A stretch of 64,000 nucleotides of DNA. Source: Microbacterium hydrocarbonoxydans. GTDB lineage: Bacteria; Actinomycetota; Actinomycetes; Actinomycetales; Microbacteriaceae. This document shows positions 39,140 through 48,369 of this stretch, one piece after another. The stretch covers positions 1,612,001 through 1,676,000 of the forward strand of contig NZ_FNSQ01000005.1 in NCBI RefSeq assembly GCF_900105205.1. The letters are read 5' to 3'. The stretch's first letter is position 1; every line of letters begins with the position of its first letter. Under the pieces are notes generated by a model. That model had not been told where the DNA came from and did no database searches. It saw only the letters and a program-made list of their open reading frames with translations. A program made the position numbers and the translations under genes.

Positions 39140-40053
39140 GCCGTCGTTCTGTCGATCTGCGAGGAATACTCGCCGCCGTCTCCACACCGTTCACCCCGGA
39201 CGGCTCGGCGGTGGACGAACCCGAGATCGCACGCCAGGTCGAGCGGATGCTGGCCGCGGGCGTTCACGGGCTCGTACCCACCGGCACCACCGGCGAGTTC
39301 ACCACTCTCTCAGTGGACGAGCACAAGCGGGTGACCGACGCGTATGTGCGCGCCGTGGCCGGCCGGGTGCCAGTGGTCTCCGGCGTCGGTGCGCTCTCGA
39401 CCGGAGGGGCGATCGACCTCGCGCACCACGCCGAACGTGCCGGCGCGGACGCGGTCATGCTGGTGCCGCCGTTCTACGACCCCCTGGACATCACGGCGCT
39501 GACCGGTTTCCTGAGCGATGTGGCCGAGAGCATCACCATCCCGATCGTCTACTACAACGTGCCCGGTGCCACGGGCATCCGACTGAACGCTGCGCAATTG
39601 GCCGAGATCGGGCGCATCCCGGGCGTCGACTATCTCAAGGACACCTCCGGCGATGCCGTGGAGTTCGCCGCTCTGCTCGCCGGACCGCACCGCGAGCACA
39701 TCACAGCATTCAACGGCTGGGACACCCTGACCTTCTTCGGCATCGCCTCCGGAGCTCAGGCATCGGTCTGGGGCGTTGCAGGCATCGTTCCCGAACTCGC
39801 GGTCGGTCTGTGGGACGCCCTGGCGGTGCGAAAGGATCTGGACGATGCCCGGGAGCGGTGGGGTCATCTGTGGGCCATCAGCGACTTCCTGGAGTCGGTG
39901 AACTACGTCGCCGGAGTGAAAGCCGGCCTCGAGCTGATCGGTCAGCCGGTCGGTCCGCCCCGCCAGCCCATCCAGCCCCTCGCCGACGAGGATCGCGAGC
40001 GCTTCGCGCGCATCCTGGCCGATGCGGGAGTCCTCGTCGGTGCTCGGCCGTGA
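39136..40053 (+). CDS. DapA-family lyase (likely 1-pyrroline-4-hydroxy-2-carboxylate deaminase)
   Basis: This 305-residue Schiff-base aldolase family protein has GLVPTGTTGEFTTLSVDE, the Tyr loop IPIVYYNVPGATG and the Schiff-base lysine at about residue 168 (DYLKDTSGD). DapA itself would normally sit with lysine genes; here the neighbours are an imino-acid-forming oxidase and a proline-racemase-type enzyme, which points to the deaminase of the hydroxyproline pathway, yielding 2-oxoglutarate semialdehyde. The exact substrate is inferred from context. Confidence 0.78.
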   Translation: MSRRSVDLRGILAAVSTPFTPDGSAVDEPEIARQVERMLAAGVHGLVPTGTTGEFTTLSVDEHKRVTDAYVRAVAGRVPVVSGVGALSTGGAIDLAHHAERAGADAVMLVPPFYDPLDITALTGFLSDVAESITIPIVYYNVPGATGIRLNAAQLAEIGRIPGVDYLKDTSGDAVEFAALLAGPHREHITAFNGWDTLTFFGIASGAQASVWGVAGIVPELAVGLWDALAVRKDLDDARERWGHLWAISDFLESVNYVAGVKAGLELIGQPVGPPRQPIQPLADEDRERFARILADAGVLVGARP

Positions 40054-41114
40054 CAGGCGTCGTCTTCGACACGGTCGAGGTGCACGCGGAAGGCGAACCG
40101 GGCAGAGTCGTTCTGAACGCTGACGCTCTCGTGCGGGGAAGCACGATGGCGGAGCGCTTGGCATACTGCCGTGCCCATCTGGACGACCTGCGCCGGACGC
40201 TGCTGCACGAACCGCGCGGTTATCCCGGCCTATGCGGAGTGCTCGTGCTCTCGCCGGTCACACCGGGCGCCGACTTCGGCATCGTGGTCCTCGAGCAGGG
40301 CGGGTTCACGCCGATGTCCGGCAGCAACACCATGTGCGCTGTGACGGCGGTGCTCGAGACGGGGATGCTGCCCCTCCGGGAGCCGATCACGGAAGTCGCG
40401 ATCGACACCGCGGTGGGCGTCGTGCGGGCAGTGGCGCGGGTCTCGGGGGGAAAGGTCATCTCCGTGAGCGTGGTGAACGTTCCGGCCTTCGTCGTCGAAC
40501 TCGATGTGCCGCTCGACGTCCCCGGGGTGGGGGTCGTCCCGACCGACATCGTCTTCGGCGGACAGTTCTTCGCCCAGGTCGCAGCCGCTGACTGCGCAAT
40601 CGAGCTGCGTCCTGAGAACGGCCGTCAGCTCGCGCGGCTGGGCGCCGCGATCAAGCTCGCCGCTCGGGAACAGGTGGTGGTCGCGCACCCGGACAACCCC
40701 GAGATCGATCGCGTGGATCTGGTCATGCTGCATTCCGGTCCTCGGCGGCCCGGCAAGCAGGATCGCAACACCGTCGTGATCACCAACGGACCATTACGCG
40801 CCGATGACGCGAGCACGTGGACCGGAGCGCTGGATCGCTCGCCCTGCGGGACGGGTACGAGTGCACGGATGGCGGCTCTGCACAGCAGGGGTGAACTCGC
40901 CATCGGCGAGGAATTCCGGCACCACAGCATCATCGGAAGTGAGTTCAAGGGCGTGCTCACGGGCACGACTCTCGTCGGCGGACGACCCGCCGTGCTGCCC
41001 ACCGTCACCGGGCGCGCCTGGATCACGGGCCGCGCGCAGTGGACTGTCGACGAGACCGATCTGTTCCCCACTGGGTACACCGTGGGCGATATCTGGTCGT
41101 CCCAGACGGCATGA
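40050..41114 (+). CDS. Proline racemase superfamily enzyme (likely hydroxyproline 2-epimerase), Ser/Cys type
   Basis: This protein of 354 residues starts at a GTG overlapping the previous stop (VTGVVFDTVEVHAEGEPGRVV, typical family N-terminus with THAxGEP-like motif). The second catalytic residue is present as Cys266 (DRSPCGTGTSARMAAL). The position of the first catalytic Cys is occupied by Ser90 in the MSGSNTMCAVT stretch, aligned by eye to the MCGH motif. Ser/Cys members of the superfamily are known to occur. The operon suggests 4-hydroxyproline 2-epimerase; a dehydratase activity on 3-hydroxyproline is an alternative. The aldehyde dehydrogenase follows directly. Confidence 0.8.
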   Translation: MTGVVFDTVEVHAEGEPGRVVLNADALVRGSTMAERLAYCRAHLDDLRRTLLHEPRGYPGLCGVLVLSPVTPGADFGIVVLEQGGFTPMSGSNTMCAVTAVLETGMLPLREPITEVAIDTAVGVVRAVARVSGGKVISVSVVNVPAFVVELDVPLDVPGVGVVPTDIVFGGQFFAQVAAADCAIELRPENGRQLARLGAAIKLAAREQVVVAHPDNPEIDRVDLVMLHSGPRRPGKQDRNTVVITNGPLRADDASTWTGALDRSPCGTGTSARMAALHSRGELAIGEEFRHHSIIGSEFKGVLTGTTLVGGRPAVLPTVTGRAWITGRAQWTVDETDLFPTGYTVGDIWSSQTA

Positions 41115-41128
41115 CAGACGGAGGCGAC

Positions 41129-42595
41129 ATGCAGCATTTCATCGACGGTGTGCGATGCGACGGGTCGGGCGATGCCGTGTTCACGGTGTCGGATCCATCA
41201 ACCGGTCGACCCATCACCGATTATCGGATCGCGGGCGAGGCCGACGTCGAGCGTGCGATGAAGTCAGCTCGCAGGGCCGGTCGCGAATGGGGATCGAGTA
41301 CCCCTGCCGAACGCGCCTCGGTGATGCTCGCCGCCGCGCGGCTGCTGGGTGAACGTTCCGCGGATTTCGCGCAGATCGAGAGCCGCAATGCCGGTAAGCC
41401 GATCCGGCTCGCCCGAGAGTTCGATGTGCCGGGGACGATCGACAACATCGACTTCTTCGCCGGCGCCGCCCGCCAGCTCGAGGGCAGGGCCGCCGAGGAA
41501 TACGCGTCCGGGACGATGTCGTTCGTGCGGCGGGAGCCTGTCGGCGTCGTCGGGTCGATCTCGCCGTGGAACTACCCCTTGCAGATGGCCGCGTGGAAGA
41601 TCCTTCCGGCGATCGCTGCGGGCAACGCGATCGTGCTCAAGCCGTCCGAGCTCACGCCCCTCACGAGCGTGCTCTTCGCCGAGCTCCTGACGGAGGCCGG
41701 GGTCCCTGCCGGGGGCGTGAACGTCGTGAGTGGCCCTGGGCCGGTGACAGGCGCAGCCCTGCTGCGCAGCGAGTACACCGACATGCTGTCCTTCACCGGG
41801 TCGACTGCCGTCGGGCGTCTCGTGCAGCAGGCGGCCGTGGCACGTGCCACCCGCGTGCACCTCGAGCTGGGGGGCAAAGCGCCGCTGGTGGTGTTCGGCG
41901 ACGCCGACGTGCAGGCCGCCGTCCACGGTGCAGTTGCCGGGAGCTTGATCAACTCCGGTCAGGACTGCACCGCGGCGACTCGCGCGATCGTCCACCGGTC
42001 CGTGTACGAGGAGTTCATCACCGGGGTGGCCGACCTGTACTCCTCGGTCGTGCTCGGTCCGACCGATGATCCGAACACAGATCTCGGTCCGCTCATCAGT
42101 CACGCCCACCGGGACCGCGTTCATGGATACGTGGAGAGGGCGCGAGGCTCACGGCGGGTGTTCGGCGGCGAGGTTCCGCCGGGGGACGGGGCCTACCTAC
42201 GCCCTGCCCTGATCGCTGACGTGCGGCCGGACGACGAGGTCTTCCGCGAGGAGATCTTCGGGCCCGTCCTCACCGTCACGCCGTTCGATGATGAGTCGGA
42301 GGCGATCGCGCTCGCGAACGACACCGTGTACGGCCTCGCCGCATCCGCATGGACGCGAGACGTCGCGCGCGCCATGCGGATGGCACGGAGCATCCGGGCC
42401 GGTTGCGTCTGGATCAACGACCACATCACCATCACCAGCGAGATGCCCCACGGCGGGATGAAGCAGTCCGGTTTCGGCAAGGACATGTCGACGTACTCGC
42501 TCGAGGACTACACCGCCCTCAAGCATGTGGCGATCGACACCACCGGCGAGGCGCGCCGCGCCTGGCACAGAACCGTGTTCGCGCTGCGTCCGTGA
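41129..42595 (+). CDS. NAD(P)-dependent aldehyde dehydrogenase
   Basis: This 488-residue aldehyde dehydrogenase has the cofactor region SPWNYPLQMAAWKILPAIAAGNAIVLKPSE (in pieces), HLELGGKAPLVVF with the general-base Glu, and catalytic Cys280 (NSGQDCTAATR). The C-terminal INDHITITSEMPHGGMKQSGFGKDMS resembles gamma-aminobutyraldehyde/betaine-aldehyde dehydrogenases. In this operon the fitting role is oxidation of 2-oxoglutarate semialdehyde to 2-oxoglutarate, the last step of hydroxyproline breakdown. ATG 41129 has a GGAGG site; an in-frame ATG at 41111 overlaps the previous stop. Confidence 0.82.
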   Translation: MQHFIDGVRCDGSGDAVFTVSDPSTGRPITDYRIAGEADVERAMKSARRAGREWGSSTPAERASVMLAAARLLGERSADFAQIESRNAGKPIRLAREFDVPGTIDNIDFFAGAARQLEGRAAEEYASGTMSFVRREPVGVVGSISPWNYPLQMAAWKILPAIAAGNAIVLKPSELTPLTSVLFAELLTEAGVPAGGVNVVSGPGPVTGAALLRSEYTDMLSFTGSTAVGRLVQQAAVARATRVHLELGGKAPLVVFGDADVQAAVHGAVAGSLINSGQDCTAATRAIVHRSVYEEFITGVADLYSSVVLGPTDDPNTDLGPLISHAHRDRVHGYVERARGSRRVFGGEVPPGDGAYLRPALIADVRPDDEVFREEIFGPVLTVTPFDDESEAIALANDTVYGLAASAWTRDVARAMRMARSIRAGCVWINDHITITSEMPHGGMKQSGFGKDMSTYSLEDYTALKHVAIDTTGEARRAWHRTVFALRP

Positions 42596-42634
42596 TCGAC
42601 CGAGCCGTGCGCACGCGAGGATGGAGACGAAAGG

Positions 42635-44542
42635 ATGGTTCGCATGTCGCTGAATGACGCTTACTGGGAGGCGAGGCTCCCCGAGCCCCTGTACACCGAT
42701 TTCGAGGTGGAGAAGGAGATCTTCGTCCCGATGAGGGACGGCGTGCATCTCTCCACTGACGTCTACCTCCCCCGTGGATCGAGGGGACCTCTCGCGACGA
42801 TCCTGATCAAGACGCCGTACGACAAGGATGTCGGCGAAGGCGCCGTGCGCACCAAGTGGGTCGACTACTTCGCTCAGCAGGGCTACGCGGTGGTGGTGCA
42901 GAACGAGAGGGGATTGCACCTGTCTGAAGGTCGCTTCGAGAACTATCTGCACGGCGCGAGCACTGATGGCTCCGACACGGTGGACTGGATCGTGAGCCGT
43001 CCCTGGTCGAACGGTCGTGTGGGCACGATCGGATGCTCCAGTTCAGGCGAGCACCAGTGGCCGATGGCTGCCGGCAACAATCCCGCCCACGCCGCGATGG
43101 TCCCAGGCGCCTCCGGCACGGCTGTAGGGAATGTGCCAGGCAATCGAACGCGCGGCGCTTTCTACCGCGGTGGCATCCCCATGCTCGCCAACTGGGTGCT
43201 CTGGTACGGACGCCATGTCCCCTCTGAGAGGCCCATTCTTCCCCCGGAGTCGACCCCCGAACAGCGGCAGCGCATCCGCACCTACTTCGCGATGTCGCTG
43301 CGGCGCGGATGGCGCCCTGACACCCCCGAGAGGCTGAGGCATCTGCCGACCAAGGACGTCCTGCGGGCGGCCGGCGGACCTCGCACTCCGTTCGACGACT
43401 ACATCACGCGCACCCCGGCGGACCCTCGATGGGATGAGGTCGAGTTCATCACCGACAGCGATCGCCCGCGGGTGCCGGCGCTGCACATCAACAGCTGGCA
43501 TGACCTCGCCGCCGGCGAGACCGCACGCCTGTTCGCCTACCTGCAGAGCGTCGACACGCCGGATCAGTACCTGATCATGGGCGGAGGGCCGCACTGCTCG
43601 ATCTGGCAGGAGCTACCCTTCGAGATCACCAAGACCAGGGCGAAGGAGATGTTCGCCGGGATGACGACCACCGAGATGGAGGCCACCCCCGCCCCGGACA
43701 TGCGCGACTTCACCTTCGGTGACCTCGAGCTCGGTGACGTGCGGTACCGCGGTGTCGACCACGGGTATCCCAAGCTGTATCTGGCGTGGTTCGACAAGTG
43801 GCTGCGGGGCCGAGACAACGGGGTGACGGACATGCCGCGCGTGCAGCTCTTCGTCATGAACCAAGGCTGGATCTCGAGCGATGCGTGGCCGCATCCGAAC
43901 GTCGTGCCCACCACTTTCCATCTGGTGGACGATGCCCAGGCCTGGCTCCGCAACGAGGCGGGGGCGCTATCGACCACCCCGCCGATCGGGGAGTTCTCCG
44001 ACAGTTACGTCTACGACCCGCTCAACCCCACGCCCACGCTGGGCGACGAACTCGGATTCCATGCGGCCAAGGACCAGCGGCCGATCTCCATGCGGCGCGA
44101 CGTGCTCGTCTACAGCACCGCGCCATTGGAGAAGGCGATGACGGTGGTGGGCCCGATCGAGGTGACGTTGCATGTGTCGACGTCGGCCGAGGACACCGAC
44201 TTCATCGTGCGTCTGATCGACGTGCATCCTGATGGCCGGGCGATCAATCTCGCCCACGACGGGCTCCGCCTCCGCTACCGGGACGGCTTCGACGCACCGC
44301 GCCTCGCCGCGCAGGATGAGGTGTATCGGATCACACTGCCCGACATGGTCACCGGCAATCGGTTCCTGGAAGGTCATCGTATCCGGCTCGAGATCTCCTC
44401 GAGCAGCTTCCCCGCTTATGAGCGCAATCTCAATACGGGCGGGTCGAACTTCGACGAGACCGACGCCGTCGTCGCGCACAACACCATCCACTACGGGGCT
44501 GTGCGCGGGTCCAGCATCACGCTGCCGGTGCTGCCGGACTGA
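42635..44542 (+). CDS. CocE/NonD-type (peptidase S15 family) hydrolase
   Basis: This 635-residue protein has an N-terminal alpha/beta hydrolase domain (VPMRDGVHLSTDVYLPRGS, GYAVVVQNERGLHLSEG) with nucleophile Ser135 in GCSSSGEHQW, and a C-terminal jelly-roll domain (GPIEVTLHVSTSAEDTDFIVRLIDVHPDG). This is the layout of Xaa-Pro dipeptidyl-peptidases (S15), cocaine esterase and glutaryl acylases. No signal peptide, so it acts inside the cell. Beside hydroxyproline enzymes and a peptide importer, cleavage of Pro-containing peptides is an attractive reading. It ends base-to-base with the convergent LysR gene. Confidence 0.82.
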   Translation: MVRMSLNDAYWEARLPEPLYTDFEVEKEIFVPMRDGVHLSTDVYLPRGSRGPLATILIKTPYDKDVGEGAVRTKWVDYFAQQGYAVVVQNERGLHLSEGRFENYLHGASTDGSDTVDWIVSRPWSNGRVGTIGCSSSGEHQWPMAAGNNPAHAAMVPGASGTAVGNVPGNRTRGAFYRGGIPMLANWVLWYGRHVPSERPILPPESTPEQRQRIRTYFAMSLRRGWRPDTPERLRHLPTKDVLRAAGGPRTPFDDYITRTPADPRWDEVEFITDSDRPRVPALHINSWHDLAAGETARLFAYLQSVDTPDQYLIMGGGPHCSIWQELPFEITKTRAKEMFAGMTTTEMEATPAPDMRDFTFGDLELGDVRYRGVDHGYPKLYLAWFDKWLRGRDNGVTDMPRVQLFVMNQGWISSDAWPHPNVVPTTFHLVDDAQAWLRNEAGALSTTPPIGEFSDSYVYDPLNPTPTLGDELGFHAAKDQRPISMRRDVLVYSTAPLEKAMTVVGPIEVTLHVSTSAEDTDFIVRLIDVHPDGRAINLAHDGLRLRYRDGFDAPRLAAQDEVYRITLPDMVTGNRFLEGHRIRLEISSSSFPAYERNLNTGGSNFDETDAVVAHNTIHYGAVRGSSITLPVLPD

Positions 44543-45481
44543 TCACTCCTCCTCAGGGTCTGCGGTGGTCCCTCGCCGGATCGGGGTGGCAACAGCTCGC
44601 ATGTGCCGCACGACGAGTCGTACGAGCTCACGCGTGGCGGGAGACAGACGCACGCCACGGCGCGTGATGATGGCGAACGTGTCGTACATCGGTGGATCGA
44701 AGGAGCAGCTAGACAGTCCCTCCGGAAAACCGGGCGACCGTGTCACTGCCCGCGGGACGTAGGTGTTCGCGACTCCGCCCTCGGCCAGCTGCACGGCGGT
44801 GTCGAGGTGTTCGACCTCGAAGTGCGGTTCGAGTCGGATGCCCTCAGCTTGGGCGCGCTCGGCGAACTGGCGTCGAGTCGGGTCGTGCTCGCCGTACTGT
44901 GCCTCGTACAGGACGAACGGCGAGGCGACGACCCGCGAGATCGGGATGGGGGATCGGGTGAGGGTGGGGTCGGCGCTGACGTAGAGCACCTCGTCGAGCG
45001 AGATCGGTTCGACATCCACACCGTCGTCGTCGATCGGAAGCACGACCAGGGCGGCCTCCACATCGCCCGCGCGAACGGCATCGGCGACCTCGGAGGAGTT
45101 TCTCCCTTTGAGGCGGAGCCGTACGGCTGGATGGGCCGCCGCGAAATCGCGAACCAACTCGGCGAATCCGTAGTGAGCCGGCGCGCCGAAGGATCCGAAT
45201 GTCACCGTCCCACCCAGCAGCTGACGCATCCCGGCGACGCTGTTCTGAGCCTCTTCTGCGGCGGCGACCACGCGACGAGCGTGAATGAGGAATTCCTCTC
45301 CGGCCGAGGTGAGCCGGACGCCCCGCCCGAGGCGGACGAAGAGGTCGACCTCGAGGAATCGTTCGAGCTGACGGATCTGCTCTGCGACGGCAGGCTGAGT
45401 GACGAGCATCCGTGTGGCGACGGCGGTGAACGAGCCCAGTTCGGCTGCGCCGAGGAAGTACAGCAACTGTCGTAGAGTCAA
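44543..45481 (-). CDS. LysR-family transcriptional regulator
   Basis: This 312-residue protein has an N-terminal LysR helix-turn-helix (LRQLLYFLGAAELGSFTAVATRMLVTQPAVAEQIRQLE in pieces) and a C-terminal periplasmic-binding-like effector domain. I placed the start at a TTG at 45481, directly after AAGGAGG; the longer frame reaching 45817 runs through the divergent hydrolase gene. It is transcribed divergently from the isoaspartyl-peptidase/ABC operon, the usual layout for a LysR activator and its target. Confidence 0.88.
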   Translation of the reverse strand: MTLRQLLYFLGAAELGSFTAVATRMLVTQPAVAEQIRQLERFLEVDLFVRLGRGVRLTSAGEEFLIHARRVVAAAEEAQNSVAGMRQLLGGTVTFGSFGAPAHYGFAELVRDFAAAHPAVRLRLKGRNSSEVADAVRAGDVEAALVVLPIDDDGVDVEPISLDEVLYVSADPTLTRSPIPISRVVASPFVLYEAQYGEHDPTRRQFAERAQAEGIRLEPHFEVEHLDTAVQLAEGGVANTYVPRAVTRSPGFPEGLSSCSFDPPMYDTFAIITRRGVRLSPATRELVRLVVRHMRAVATPIRRGTTADPEEE

Positions 45482-45487
45482 AACTCC

Positions 45488-45507
45488 TCCTTGGGTTTCA
45501 ACAAGGA
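45488..45507. promoter_or_regulatory. Inverted repeat at the LysR-divergent promoter
   Basis: TCCTTG (45488-45493) and CAAGGA (45502-45507) form a dyad that includes the LysR gene's own ribosome site. The rest of the gap is AT-rich for this genome and carries the AT-rich dyad-like ATCATCGATAT, candidate for the activation site. Confidence 0.4.
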
Positions 45508-45599
45508 AAACAAAGCTATCATCGATATCACGCGTTGTGCCAGACTCGCCACATCGGATGAGGCCAGACCGGTCGCGCTCGGGTTGGAGGAGTAGTCGA

Positions 45600-46550
45600 A
45601 TGTCACAGGAAGCAGTGGTTGCCGGAAGCCACAACGCCGAGATCGGTCTTCCCGCCGCATGGGAGATCCTGAGCGCCGGGGGCCGGGCGGTCGACGCCGT
45701 GGAAGCGGCCGTCCGTATGGTGGAGGACAACGAGGCCGACCACTCCGTCGGATACGCCGGGTACCCCAATCTCCTCGGTGACGTGCAGCTCGATGCGGCG
45801 ATCATGGACGGTGCCAATCGCCGGGTCGGCGCCGTCGGTGCGCTCGAGGGGTACCGGCACCCGATCTCTGTCGCTCGCGAGGTGATGGATCGACTGCCTC
45901 ACAACCTCCTGGTCGGCGCGGGCGCTGCCCGATTCGCAGAAGAGATCGGGATGATGCCCGAGGAACTTCTCACCGACGAGACGCGCCGCATCTGGCAGGA
46001 CGGCATCGACGGCCGTCTGCCCGGCAAGCTCGAGCTCTTCCGAGGCCCTCTGGCACAGCTGACTGCGCTCGCCGCCGACCCGGAGCACGTCCAGGGTACG
46101 GTGAACGTCGTCGCACGAGACAAGCACGGAGATCTCGCAACCGCGGTCAGCACGAGCGGCTGGGCGTGGAAGTATCCCGGCCGCGTCGGGGACTCGCCGG
46201 TGGTCGGCGCCGGCATCTACGCCGACAACCGTTACGGTGCGGCCGGATGCACCGGACTCGGGGAGATCTCGATTCGTGGCGGTCTGGTGCGAGACATGAT
46301 CTCTCGCCTCGCAGCGGGACGATCGCTCATCGACGCGGGAACGAGCGCGATCCAGGATCTGCTGCCCATCGCTCTCGAGTTCCCTCAGTCCGCCGTCATG
46401 AACATGATCGCGATCACCCGCGATGGAGAGGTCGCCTCCTTCACGACCAGCGACGAGCTGGCCTGGGTGCACATGCGCGATGGCGATGGCACCCCTGTCC
46501 GTGAGCAGAGCGTGCACGTCGACTGGCCCGGCGTCGAGCTGCGCCGATGA
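45600..46550 (+). CDS. N4-(beta-GlcNAc)-asparaginase / isoaspartyl-peptidase-like Ntn hydrolase
   Basis: This protein of 316 residues belongs to the Thr-nucleophile asparaginase 2 family: Thr167 in HVQGTVNVVARD is the residue exposed by self-cleavage, and STSGWAWKYPGRVGDSPVVGAG plus AAGCTGLGEISIR are the conserved downstream motifs. Family members hydrolyse isoaspartyl dipeptides, asparagine or glycosyl-asparagine. No signal peptide is seen at the chosen ATG (45600, with GGAGGAG). It is the first gene of the importer operon, so it probably acts on imported peptides. Confidence 0.85.
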   Translation: MSQEAVVAGSHNAEIGLPAAWEILSAGGRAVDAVEAAVRMVEDNEADHSVGYAGYPNLLGDVQLDAAIMDGANRRVGAVGALEGYRHPISVAREVMDRLPHNLLVGAGAARFAEEIGMMPEELLTDETRRIWQDGIDGRLPGKLELFRGPLAQLTALAADPEHVQGTVNVVARDKHGDLATAVSTSGWAWKYPGRVGDSPVVGAGIYADNRYGAAGCTGLGEISIRGGLVRDMISRLAAGRSLIDAGTSAIQDLLPIALEFPQSAVMNMIAITRDGEVASFTTSDELAWVHMRDGDGTPVREQSVHVDWPGVELRR

Positions 46551-47509
46551 GGGCTCTGCCTGTCCTGGGCTTCATCGGCCGACGTCTGCTGGCGCTCGCC
46601 GCGCTGCTGTTCGTCGTCTCGTTCATCGTCTTCTCGCTGGTGTACCTCGCTCCGGGGTCAGCCATCGACGTGCTGCTGGGAGATCAACCCCGTACCCCCG
46701 AGACCGTCGCGCTGCTGGAGGCGAAGTACCACCTTGATCAGCCGTTCCTGGTGCAGTTCTGGTACTGGCTGCAGGGAGCGGTGCACCTCGATTTCGGAGA
46801 GTCGATCCGATCGACTCTGCCCGTGGCCGACGAGATCTTCGCCAGGCTCCCCGTCACGGTGTTCCTCGCTGTCTACGCCTTCCTGCTCGAGCTCGTGATC
46901 GGCCTGACAGTCGGTGTCCTTGCCGCCTATCGTCAGCGGTCCATGCTCGACCGCGGGCTCGTCTCGCTGACGGTGGTGGGGCTCAGCACGCCCGCCTTCG
47001 TGAGTGGCGTGGTGGTCCTGTACATCTTCGCCGTCGCTCTCGGACTGTTCCCCGCCTTCGGCGCAGGGGAGGGATTCCTGGATCGGCTGTGGCACCTGAC
47101 GCTCCCGGCTGTCGCACTCGCCATCGTGGGCTCGGCGTTCATAGTGAAGAACACGCGTGCCGCCGTCATCGCCGTCCTGGACGAGGATTTCGTCACGTTC
47201 GCCCGGGCACGAGGGATGGGAAGTGCTCATGTGCTGTTTCGTTACGTGCTCCGCAACGCACTCATACCGATCCTGGGCATCAGTGCGATGCTGCTGTCGC
47301 ACCTGCTCGTGGGCGCGGTGTTCGTCGAGGTCACCTTCTCGATATCCGGCATCGGCGACCTGATCGTGTCGGCTGCGAACTCGCAGGATCTGCCGATGAT
47401 CCAGGGCGTGACCCTGTTCGTGGCCATCATCGTCATGGGGTTCAACCTGTTGGCGGACCTCGCGTACATCGCGGTCGATCCGCGCGTCCAGAGGAGGGTG
47501 CTCGCATGA
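46547..47509 (+). CDS. Oligopeptide ABC transporter, permease 1 (DppB-like)
   Basis: Permease of 320 residues with six membrane segments. YLAPGSAIDVLLGDQPRTPE, KYHLDQPFLVQFWYWLQGAVHLDFGESI and ARARGMGSAHVLFRYVLRNALIPIL are typical of DppB/OppB. ATG overlaps the upstream stop by four bases and the stop overlaps permease 2 likewise. Confidence 0.91.
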   Translation: MRALPVLGFIGRRLLALAALLFVVSFIVFSLVYLAPGSAIDVLLGDQPRTPETVALLEAKYHLDQPFLVQFWYWLQGAVHLDFGESIRSTLPVADEIFARLPVTVFLAVYAFLLELVIGLTVGVLAAYRQRSMLDRGLVSLTVVGLSTPAFVSGVVVLYIFAVALGLFPAFGAGEGFLDRLWHLTLPAVALAIVGSAFIVKNTRAAVIAVLDEDFVTFARARGMGSAHVLFRYVLRNALIPILGISAMLLSHLLVGAVFVEVTFSISGIGDLIVSAANSQDLPMIQGVTLFVAIIVMGFNLLADLAYIAVDPRVQRRVLA

Positions 47510-48369
47510 GCGTCTCGCTTTCCGCCGCCATGACCGCGCGGATCGAGCGTCCCCGCCGGCGAGCCAACTGGATTGTCGCGCTCAGCTGGGGCGTCGTCGC
47601 CGTGATCACCCTGCTCGCGCTGTTCGGAAACATCCTGGCTCCGATCGATCCGTACGCCCAGGACCTCGCCACCGGACCGGCGGGACCGTCGTTCGCGCAC
47701 CCGCTGGGGACCGACGCGCTCGGACGGGACGTGCTCTCACGCGTCATCGCGGGCACGAGCAGCGCCGTCGTCGGTCCGCTCGTGGTCGCTGTGGGCGCGG
47801 CGATCATCGGGAATGCGCTCGGGCTTCTCGCCGGTTACCGGGGCGGGCGCATCGACTCGGCGATCATGCGCTGGGTCGACCTCATGTTCTCGCTCCCGAG
47901 CATCCTCGTCATCATCGTCTTCGCCGGCACATTCGGTGGAGGGTACTGGACTTCGGTGCTGTTGCTGACGATCATGTCCGCACCCGCGGACGCACGCATC
48001 ATCCGAGGAGCGACGCTCGAACAGGCACCGCGACCTTACGTCGAGGCCGCTCGCTCGATCGGCGTCTCGGACTCCCGCATCATGTTCACTCACATCTGGC
48101 CGAATGTCGCGCCCATCACCATCGCGAATCTGAGTCTCTCCTTCGCCGGATCGCTGGTCGCGCTGGCGGGTCTCTCGTTCCTCGGTCTCGGCGTCGCCGC
48201 AGGGACGGCGGACTGGGGACTCATGGTGAGCGAGAGTCGGAACCTTCTTTTCGTCAATCCCGTCGCCGTCCTGGCACCCGCAGTGCTCATCGTCGCGGCG
48301 GCGACAGCCGTGAGCGTGGTGGGCGACTGGCTGCACGAGCGTCTTTCCACCCGAGGAGCAGGACGATGA
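47506..48369 (+). CDS. Oligopeptide ABC transporter, permease 2 (DppC-like)
   Basis: Permease of 287 residues with six membrane segments; FAHPLGTDALGRDVLSRVIAG and EAARSIGVSDSRIMFTHIWPN are DppC/OppC signatures. ATG at 47506 overlaps the first permease; its stop overlaps the ATPase start. Confidence 0.91.
   Translation: MSVSLSAAMTARIERPRRRANWIVALSWGVVAVITLLALFGNILAPIDPYAQDLATGPAGPSFAHPLGTDALGRDVLSRVIAGTSSAVVGPLVVAVGAAIIGNALGLLAGYRGGRIDSAIMRWVDLMFSLPSILVIIVFAGTFGGGYWTSVLLLTIMSAPADARIIRGATLEQAPRPYVEAARSIGVSDSRIMFTHIWPNVAPITIANLSLSFAGSLVALAGLSFLGLGVAAGTADWGLMVSESRNLLFVNPVAVLAPAVLIVAAATAVSVVGDWLHERLSTRGAGR

Noticed and set aside
39136..40053. dapA for lysine/diaminopimelate synthesis
   Set aside because: The Schiff-base family is the same, but the operon context is imino-acid catabolism and no lysine genes are nearby.
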